From: Bryobacteraceae bacterium
GTDB taxonomy: Bacteria; Acidobacteriota; Terriglobia; Bryobacterales; Bryobacteraceae
Direction: 5' to 3'
NCBI GenBank assembly: GCA_030036985.1
Contig: JASHSD010000854.1
Location: 1 to 17,493 of the forward strand
DNA: 17,493 bases
The first letter of the stretch is position 1. Each line of letters begins with the position of its first letter. Of this stretch, positions 17,116-17,493 are shown one piece after another. A program made the translations under genes and the position numbers. The notes below the pieces were generated by a model. That model saw only the letters and a list, made by a program, of their open reading frames with translations, did not search any database and was not told where the DNA came from.

Positions 17116-17493
17116 GCATTCATGAGGCGTGGGTGCCCGCCCCCAAAAACCACGTAGTACTGACTTCCAGCCTCAATGGCGCTTAAATTTGCTTGTGGGG
17201 TCAGACTTTCAGCCTGCCGCCGGGCTTTTGCCCGGCGTCCGCGAGCAACGCCGATCGGCCCGATGCGGCCGATTTGCCTGAACCAGGACCAGCCGGAAGG
17301 CCGGCCGCAGCACCGAAGCGCTGCCCCACAACACGAGACCCGAAAATTTAAGCGCCATTGCGCCTCCAGTCTGTGCCTTGAGTTTCTGCACTTCGGCGCA
17401 ACCGGAGTCACAAACCCCAAAATAAATTTTCGGCCCGCCCGATCAACAGGTTGGAACCGATCCGGCTGCCTCCCCGCCTTCCTTGCCCCGAGG
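17116..17493. other. gene-free region with an inverted-repeat element
   Basis: I see no convincing gene. A minus-strand ATG (complement of 17356-17358), preceded by GGAGG at 4 nt, opens only a 49-codon frame ending in low-complexity palindromic sequence. The region holds an interrupted inverted repeat (17175-17359), a hairpin (17218-17237) and the 10-bp palindrome GCCGATCGGC (17250-17259). It also holds GGGGTCAGACTTTCAG (17197-17212), which resembles ends of dispersed bacterial repeats. Confidence 0.6.
17175..17359. repeat. interrupted inverted repeat, possible REP- or MITE-like element
   Basis: AATGGCGCTTAAATTT (17175-17190) is repeated perfectly in inverse at 17344-17359. A second inner pair, TTGTGGGG (17193-17200) with CCCCACAA (17324-17331), lies 2 nt inside the left arm and 12 nt inside the right arm. 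Between the arms is CGCCGGGC-TTTT-GCCCGGCG (17218-17237). No transposase gene is present. Whether it is mobile, dispersed or a remnant cannot be told from one copy. Confidence 0.55.

Noticed and set aside
17055..17420. Minus-strand open frames of 60-121 codons at the right end
   Set aside because: The longer one runs through the intrinsic terminator and into the receptor's end, and the shorter one ends in palindromic low-complexity sequence. A plausible GGAGG before an ATG at 17358 is not enough on its own.

Overview
This window is GC-rich (by eye about 60%), carries no RNA genes, and every gene is on the + strand. The gene content points to an Acidobacteriota bacterium, probably of the Solibacter/Bryobacterales type. 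That inference rests on two things: a tetratricopeptide (TPR) gene coupled to a CRTAC1-like (FG-GAP + ASPIC/UnbV) lipoprotein, and very large Oar-like TonB-dependent outer-membrane proteins that begin with a carboxypeptidase-regulatory-like domain. Both are strongly expanded in that group. The taxonomic call is from family knowledge, not from a marker gene.

Left part (3-4384): the 3' portion of a TPR-repeat gene runs in from outside the window. It overlaps by 7 nt a 1011-residue predicted lipoprotein with TPRs, Ca-binding FG-GAP-like repeats, an ASPIC/UnbV-like segment and a large unclassified C-terminal region. The overlap is followed immediately by two abutting perfect hairpins (1357-1392), which lie inside the reading frame and encode much of the N-terminal region of the signal peptide. 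The last ~20 codons of the lipoprotein gene lie inside the regulatory block that is repeated in front of each downstream gene.

Main part (4315-17065): three tandem paralogous units of about 4.29 kb, each encoding a full-length 1312-1317 residue Oar-like TonB-dependent receptor. Each unit has its own upstream block: phased direct repeats, then a promoter-like sequence about 110-130 bp further on, then a ~65-70 nt leader with a good ribosome binding site. The first two genes end in a conserved GC-rich hairpin without a T-tract, and the third ends in a textbook intrinsic terminator. The copies are mosaics of one another. They differ mainly in discrete loop-like segments, in which cysteines are gained and lost in pairs. 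The receptors probably sit in the outer membrane with disulfide-stapled surface loops; no substrate can be deduced, and no SusD-like partner, TonB/ExbBD or regulator gene is present.

Right end (17116-17493): about 380 nt without a convincing gene, holding a long interrupted inverted repeat and smaller palindromes that look like an intergenic repeat element.

The most interesting signals are the mosaic, disulfide-swapping receptor array and its conserved phased upstream repeats. Neither proves a new system, but both are testable.
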